Below are positions 42,439 to 46,825 of a DNA stretch of 46,825 bases, piece after piece. The number at the start of each line of letters is the position of its first letter. The stretch's first letter is position 1. The DNA is from Methyloceanibacter sp. (GTDB lineage Bacteria > Pseudomonadota > Alphaproteobacteria > Rhizobiales > Methyloligellaceae): assembly GCA_029287395.1 (NCBI GenBank), contig JARFRF010000029.1, positions 1 through 46,825 of the forward strand, written 5' to 3'. The position numbers and the translations under genes are program-made. A model generated the notes under the pieces. The model did no database searches and had not been told where the DNA came from. It saw nothing but the letters and a program-made list of their open reading frames with translations.

Positions 42439-45011
42439 CCGTCGAAACCGTCATTGAAAGCCCAACAGCTACCGCGGCGCCGCGATCGCTGGCCCTGACG
42501 ATTGCTTTGCGAGAGTTGCGCGCCGGCGCCGGAGGTTTGACGGTTTTTGTCCTTTGCATCGCTCTCGGCGTTGCCGCCGTTGCCGCGATCGGATCGCTGG
42601 CGGCTGCCTTTGACAAAGCGCTCGCCAATCAGGGGCGTCTCTTGATTGGCGGCGACCTGTCGTTCGAGGTCATACATCGGCAGGCGACAGACGAGGAATT
42701 TTCGGCGCTCCAAGAACTCGGACAGGTATCCCAATCTGCAAGTTTTCGCGCCATGGCCCGAGGCGGCGACGAGAAGAGTGCGCTCGTCGAGGTAAAGGCC
42801 GTCGACGACGCGTATCCTCTCTACGGTGAGGTGAACGTTCTCGAACCCAACGGTCTTGGCAGTGCCTGGCAAAAGCCCGGCACCGTACTCGTGGATCCCG
42901 CTCTGCTAGATCGGCTCAAGATCAAGACCGGCGACACGCTAAAAATCGGTGACGCGACAATGGTGATTGCTGGCACGCTCGGCCAGCAACCGGATCGGCT
43001 GGCGGACCGCCTATCCTACGGCCCCAAAATTCTCATGTCTCGCGACACGCTCGAGGCCACGGGACTTGTGCAGCCCGGAAGCCTCATCCGTTGGACCTAC
43101 CGCGTTAAATTGCCGAACGATGCCGGCACCGACCGTGGCATCCTCACTGAAACGCGGAAGGGCATGGAAGCCGCGTTTCCACAAAGCGGGTTCGCTATCC
43201 GCGACTGGACGGACCCAGCCCCGTCTCTTAGGCGCAATGCCCAACGCTTCACGCAATTCATCAACTTTGTTGGACTGACAGCTCTGTTACTCGGAGGCAT
43301 TGGCGTCGGCAATGCGATCCAGAGCTATATGGCGAAGAAGCGCGACGTGATTGCCACGTTCAAATGTCTTGGCGCGACTAGCGGTCTCGTTTTGAGGGTC
43401 TATCTCCTTCAAGCCGTCATGTTGGCAGGCCTTGGCATTCTTATCGGACTGGCGCTGGGGGCACTCGCGCCGTTGGCGATCGCAACGCTCTACGAGGATG
43501 CGTTGCCGCTGCCGCTTGCCGTAGAGCCACACCCGATCCCGTTGATGGTCGCTGCACTCGCCGGTCTTTTGACGATGGTTCTGTTTGTGCTGTGGCCCCT
43601 TGGCCAGGCCAGCCGTATCTCGCCCGCGCGACTGATGCGTGCTGGCCTTACCGACGAGCGGGCGCGCTCAGCGACACTCTTCGCGATTGGATCTGCCGCC
43701 GCGGGACTCGCGCTCTTCGTCCTCGCAATCGCTGCAAGCGAGGAACGGCTCGTCACGGCTGCGATTTCTCTTGGCATCCTCTTGGCATTCGGGCTGCTGC
43801 TCGGATTCGGAATCTTGGTGCAACGTTACGCTGCCAGGCATCGGCGCACGAAGCCCCCTGCTTTTGCGCTTGCGTGGGCAAGCGTCGGCGCACCGGGGTC
43901 GCTTGCCCGCGCTATATCCGTCTCCCTTGGCCTTGGCTTGGGTCTGCTGATTGCGGTCGGCTTGATTCACGGCTCATTGCTGGCCGAGATTGAGAGAAAT
44001 GTGGAGGTCGACGCGCCGGCCTACTACTTCCTCGACGTTGAACCCGAAGATCTTGTGGCGTTCAAGGAAACCGCAAAAGCGATCGCGCCCTCGGCAAAAA
44101 TGGAGAGTGCCCCCATGTTGCGTGGGCGCATTGTCGAACTCAAAGGCGTAACGGTCGACGAGGCCGACGTCTCGCCTGATGCGCGGTGGGTGGTTTCCGG
44201 AGATCGGGGCCTCACCTACACCAACAGCTTGCCTGGCGCATCCGAAATCGAAGCAGGCGAATGGTGGGCCAAGGACTATGACGGTCCGCCACTTGTTTCC
44301 TTTGATGGCGAACTCGCGCGCGGGCTGGGGCTAGAGGTCGGCGACATGGTCACTGTCAACATTCTTGGCCGCAATGTCGAAGCCCGGATCGCGTCGATGC
44401 GCAAAATCGACTGGGAATCGCTCGCCATCAACTTCGTGATGGTGTTCTCGCCCAACACACTGCAAGACGCGCCGCACCGGCTCGTGACCACACTCGAGTT
44501 CGCAAAGGGGACGGCGCCGGAGACGGAAGCGAAGATCATTCAAGGGCTCGCCGAACGCTTCCCGCTCGTGACGGCAATTAAGATCGGCGACATCGTCGAC
44601 GCTGCCAAATCGATGCTGGCCAAGCTGATGGCCGCGATCAGCGCAACGGCGGGCTTCACACTGCTAATTGGCGCCGCGGTGCTCGCGGGCGCGGTCTCTG
44701 CCGGTCAGCAACGCCGAACATATCTTGCTGTTCTCTACAAGACGCTCGGCGCGACGCGACGGCAAATCCTGAGCGCCGAACTCATCGAATTCGGACTGCT
44801 TGGCGTTGCCACCGCCCTTCTCGCAGTGGTCATTGCCACGGTGACCGCTTGGGCGCTGTGCACATTTGCCTTCGATATTACCTTCGTCTTCGATCTGTGG
44901 GCGGCCCTCGGAACAATTGGGCTGGCATTGGCCTTGGTTCTTTCAGTCGGAGCCGTTACAACTTGGCGCGTGCTCTCGGCCAAGGCGGCCCCTTACTTGA
45001 GGGCGGAGTAG
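42435..45011 (+). CDS. ybbP: ABC transporter permease with two FtsX domains, YbbP type
   Basis: An 858-residue membrane subunit that pairs with the preceding ATPase. It has an N-terminal helix (about 33-55), a large periplasmic MacB-like domain, a first FtsX domain with helices near 275-400, a central pair of helices (about 410-460 and 490-520), a second periplasmic domain (about 530-720) and a second FtsX unit (about 730-850, SATAGFTLLIGAAVLAGAV). The ten-helix duplicated architecture is that of YbbP. Start is GTG 42435 overlapping the ATPase stop. Length matches E. coli YbbP (about 800). Confidence 0.93.
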   Translation: MTVETVIESPTATAAPRSLALTIALRELRAGAGGLTVFVLCIALGVAAVAAIGSLAAAFDKALANQGRLLIGGDLSFEVIHRQATDEEFSALQELGQVSQSASFRAMARGGDEKSALVEVKAVDDAYPLYGEVNVLEPNGLGSAWQKPGTVLVDPALLDRLKIKTGDTLKIGDATMVIAGTLGQQPDRLADRLSYGPKILMSRDTLEATGLVQPGSLIRWTYRVKLPNDAGTDRGILTETRKGMEAAFPQSGFAIRDWTDPAPSLRRNAQRFTQFINFVGLTALLLGGIGVGNAIQSYMAKKRDVIATFKCLGATSGLVLRVYLLQAVMLAGLGILIGLALGALAPLAIATLYEDALPLPLAVEPHPIPLMVAALAGLLTMVLFVLWPLGQASRISPARLMRAGLTDERARSATLFAIGSAAAGLALFVLAIAASEERLVTAAISLGILLAFGLLLGFGILVQRYAARHRRTKPPAFALAWASVGAPGSLARAISVSLGLGLGLLIAVGLIHGSLLAEIERNVEVDAPAYYFLDVEPEDLVAFKETAKAIAPSAKMESAPMLRGRIVELKGVTVDEADVSPDARWVVSGDRGLTYTNSLPGASEIEAGEWWAKDYDGPPLVSFDGELARGLGLEVGDMVTVNILGRNVEARIASMRKIDWESLAINFVMVFSPNTLQDAPHRLVTTLEFAKGTAPETEAKIIQGLAERFPLVTAIKIGDIVDAAKSMLAKLMAAISATAGFTLLIGAAVLAGAVSAGQQRRTYLAVLYKTLGATRRQILSAELIEFGLLGVATALLAVVIATVTAWALCTFAFDITFVFDLWAALGTIGLALALVLSVGAVTTWRVLSAKAAPYLRAE

Positions 45012-45172
45012 AGAGGCGAAATAATCGGGGAAACAGTCGATTTCGATAGGCGCTTTCTATTACAGGGACACGATGCCTTCATCTTGCGGAAATAGCCTGA
45101 TACCACCATATCTCGGGTAAATGCGGCGTTTGCCGCGGCAAATCTGACCAACGGAACAAAGGATTCAAATTA

Positions 45173-45931
45173 ATGGCGGAACTCGACAGACGTTATGAGC
45201 AGACCGTCGGACGCGCCGATGAGGCCGTCATCGACCAGGGGCTGCGCTCCTACATGCTCCGCGTCTACAACTACATGGCGTCCGGTGTGGCCATCACTGG
45301 CGTGGTGGCATATGCGGTTTACGCAATGTCGGTCGTTACGGGTGCGGACGGTTCCATCACGGGACTCACGGCCTTCGGCAACCTCATGTATGCCAGCGGC
45401 TTCAAGTGGATTGTAATCTTTGCACCCCTGGCGATGGTCTTCTTCCTGTCGTTCAAAATACAAAGTTTGAACGTCGGCACGGCGCAAGCTCTGTTTTGGT
45501 TGTTCTCGGCACTAATGGGTGCGTCGATTTCGTCGATATTCCTCGTCTATGCCGGTGAGAGCATCGCGCGCGTCTTCTTCATCACGGCGGCGGCCTTCGG
45601 TGCGTTGTCTCTGTGGGGCTACACCACGAAGAAAGATATTTCCGGATGGGGCTCGTTCCTCTTCATGGGACTTATCGGCATCATCCTCGCATCGATCGTT
45701 AACCTCTTCATCGGGTCAACGGCACTCCAGTTTGCCGTTTCGGTGATCGGCGTGCTCGTCTTCGCTGGCTTGACGGCATACGACACGCAACAGATCAAGG
45801 AGATGTACGACGTTCAGGATGACGGCACGGTCGCCGGTAAGAAGGCCGTGATGGGTGCCTTGCGGCTCTACCTCGACTTCATCAACCTGTTCCTGATGCT
45901 GTTGCAGCTTTTCGGCCAGAATCGCAGCTAG
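45173..45931 (+). CDS. Bax inhibitor-1/YccA family membrane protein
   Basis: A 252-residue protein with seven hydrophobic segments. The start (MAELDRRYEQTVGRADEAVIDQGLRSYMLRVYNYMASGVAITGVVAYAVY) and the C-terminal FAGLTAYDTQQIKEMYDVQDDGTVAGKKAVMGALRLYLDFINLFLMLLQLFG, with the two conserved aspartates of the proton/calcium site, identify the family. Bacterial members such as YccA modulate FtsH, others leak calcium; the role here is unknown. A 161-base gap precedes it with no clear promoter, and a strong terminator follows 27 bases after the stop. Confidence 0.95.
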   Translation: MAELDRRYEQTVGRADEAVIDQGLRSYMLRVYNYMASGVAITGVVAYAVYAMSVVTGADGSITGLTAFGNLMYASGFKWIVIFAPLAMVFFLSFKIQSLNVGTAQALFWLFSALMGASISSIFLVYAGESIARVFFITAAAFGALSLWGYTTKKDISGWGSFLFMGLIGIILASIVNLFIGSTALQFAVSVIGVLVFAGLTAYDTQQIKEMYDVQDDGTVAGKKAVMGALRLYLDFINLFLMLLQLFGQNRS

Positions 45932-45958
45932 CCAGAGAGCGAACAGAGTAACGATCAT

Positions 45959-45990
45959 AAGGCCTCGGCGACACGCCGGGGCCTTTCTCG
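45959..45990 (+). terminator. Rho-independent terminator after the Bax inhibitor-1 gene
   Basis: AAGGCCTCGGCG and CGCCGGGGCCTT form a twelve-pair stem (one T-G wobble) with an ACA loop, followed by TCTCGTTGT. It lies 27 bases after the stop codon and reads downstream in the same sense. Confidence 0.85.
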
Positions 45991-46024
45991 TTGTACAAGA
46001 AGCCCTTGTCCGGCCCTGCGGCCA

Positions 46025-46165
46025 CCGCGTCATCGCGGGCTTGAAAAACCGCCAATCATCGCCAGATCCCCAACTCGCGTTGGGTTTCCCTCCCCGGCGC
46101 GAGGTTCCCCCCGTACGGAACCGGAGAAGCCCCGAGTCCCCCCGTCTCTGGGGCTTCTCTATTGT
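46025..46165 (+). ncRNA. candidate structured small RNA with C-rich loops
   Basis: Within 140 gene-free bases four perfect inverted repeats occur in series: CCGCG-TCAT-CGCGG (46025-46038), CCCAAC-TCGC-GTTGGG (46069-46084), GGTTCC-n8-GGAACC (46103-46122) and a ten-pair GAGAAGCCCC-n16-GGGGCTTCTC (46124-46159), then TATTGT. The loops and one linker hold CCCCCC and CCCTCCCC, complementary to Shine-Dalgarno sequences, as in C-rich-loop small RNAs of alphaproteobacteria. TTGAAA at 46041 with a poor -10 is the only promoter hint. The strand is inferred. The last stem could instead be a bidirectional terminator shared with the DUF2794 gene. Confidence 0.45.
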
Positions 46166-46197
46166 CTGCTAGCAGTTGATCCGGCGGGGACCTTCTC

Positions 46198-46584
46198 TCA
46201 GGCCTTTACAACACGCAAACCCTTGTCCAACGCCCGCAAAACGCGTTTCAGGTCATGTCCACGCTTGAGGATCAGCCCCGTGGCCGCCACAACGCTGTAG
46301 GCGCCCTGCCGCCGCGCCAGCTTCGGGGTCTTCTCAATGCGATAAAGGGGCATCTCCGATGAACGCCGGAAGATGGAAAAAACAGCCTTGTCCCTCAGCG
46401 CATCGATGGCGTAGTCGCGCCACTCACCGCTCGAGACCTTCCGTCCATAGACATTGAGAATTTGGCTGAGTTCCGCGCGATCGAAAGAAATACCCTCTCG
46501 CCGCGCCAATCCCTCTAGGCCATGTGAATCGCCGCCGGCCCCCCGTGCCAGCGGCAAAACTATCGGCTCCGTTTCGCTCAACAC
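46198..46584 (-). CDS. DUF2794 domain-containing protein
   Basis: A 128-residue soluble protein. The stretch VSFDRAELSQILNVYGRKVSSGEWRDYAIDALRDKAVFSIFRRSSEMPLYRIEKTPKLARRQGAYSVVAATGLILKRGHDLKRVLR (visible from about residue 33, here beginning ISFDRAEL) is the DUF2794 domain, confined as far as I recall to alphaproteobacteria. No catalytic motif is evident and the function is unknown. The reading frame has a clear start and normal length. Upstream, 46585-46825 holds no gene; it contains a TGACG-GAAA-CGTCA hairpin, an AT-rich patch around 46672-46692 that may be the promoter region, and a CCCCCC-rich run near the window end. Confidence 0.9.
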   Translation of the reverse strand: MLSETEPIVLPLARGAGGDSHGLEGLARREGISFDRAELSQILNVYGRKVSSGEWRDYAIDALRDKAVFSIFRRSSEMPLYRIEKTPKLARRQGAYSVVAATGLILKRGHDLKRVLRALDKGLRVVKA

Positions 46585-46825
46585 GCGCCTCCTGTGACGG
46601 AAACGTCATGATGGCCGTGCAGCGATCGATTTTCAAGCAGCTCCATTATCGCGGTGGGGACAACGCAGATGTAACAAAATGTAATATTAATCACAGTTAC
46701 GCCCCGTTTCAGTCAACGGCACGCCCTACAAATCTTTAGTGTTTGGATGGTTGCCTTAAGGCCCGGCGCCCGTTGAGAGGCTTCGGATACTCAGCCCCCC
46801 AGCCCCCCGAGGTCTTTGGTGGGAG

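Noticed and set aside
46585-46825. Gene fragment at the right edge
   Set aside because: No frame there has a start signal plus family resemblance; only AT-rich and C-rich stretches are seen.
1-46825. tRNA genes, CRISPR arrays, insertion sequences or prophage
   Set aside because: No cloverleaf with a TTCGA-type arm, no regularly spaced repeats, no transposase, integrase or phage genes were seen in the spacers or ORFs.

Overview
The window is ordinary chromosomal DNA of an alphaproteobacterium, most likely of the order Hyphomicrobiales (Rhizobiales). The basis is the gene order (tlpA / argH-lptM-lysA-DUF4175; phaR / phaA-phaB; metX-metW / hisC-tyrC; tesA / ybbA-ybbP-like), high GC, frequent GTG and TTG starts and a cysteine-free ribosomal protein L32. 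I cannot name the genus. There are no tRNA or rRNA genes, insertion sequences, prophage genes or CRISPR arrays. About 43 protein genes are packed tightly, with many 1-4 base overlaps.

Layout. 1-9.2 kb: the 3' part of a D-Ala-D-Ala carboxypeptidase gene, a secreted Cys-rich unknown, a TlpA thioredoxin (minus), then argH, lptM, lysA, a DUF4175 membrane protein and a DUF2333 protein. 9.2-14.9 kb: hpt and a zinc-ribbon/proline-rich protein (minus), then ftsE-ftsX, a YdcF-like protein, a PlsC-like acyltransferase and an unknown. 15-17.8 kb: polyhydroxybutyrate genes, with phaR divergent from phaA-phaB and no synthase in the window. 17.9-25.5 kb: a DUF985 cupin and gloB, a methyltransferase, metX-metW, divergent hisC-tyrC-chaC, and an EAL-domain gene broken by an in-frame amber codon. 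25.7-29.6 kb: rpmF, mtgA, a short-chain prenyl diphosphate synthase, ispG and a small VanZ-like protein.

29.6-34.3 kb is a zinc-homeostasis island, all on the minus strand: zur, an unannotated 52-codon membrane microprotein, znuC, znuB, znuA, then a CobW/ZigA-type GTPase gene with its own promoter. Zur-box-like dyads overlap the -10 elements of zur and of the GTPase gene, so the whole set is probably one zinc-starvation regulon. A macrodomain gene and a photolyase gene diverge from zur. 36.3-46.6 kb: a GH3 hexosaminidase with an exported N-terminus, two small unknown or DUF proteins, a Pit phosphate transporter, NUDIX-tesA, a LolD/YbbA-type ABC exporter, a Bax inhibitor-1 protein and DUF2794.

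Most unusual points: (1) the amber-interrupted EAL gene, whose frame continues to the end of the domain; (2) the microprotein between zur and znuC; (3) a zur promoter that predicts a leaderless mRNA with the operator on the -10; (4) a run of hairpins with C-rich, anti-Shine-Dalgarno-like loops downstream of the Bax inhibitor gene, a candidate small RNA; (5) a metX leader with a possible H-type pseudoknot and a 10-bp direct repeat. I found no convincing new multi-gene defence or mobile system.
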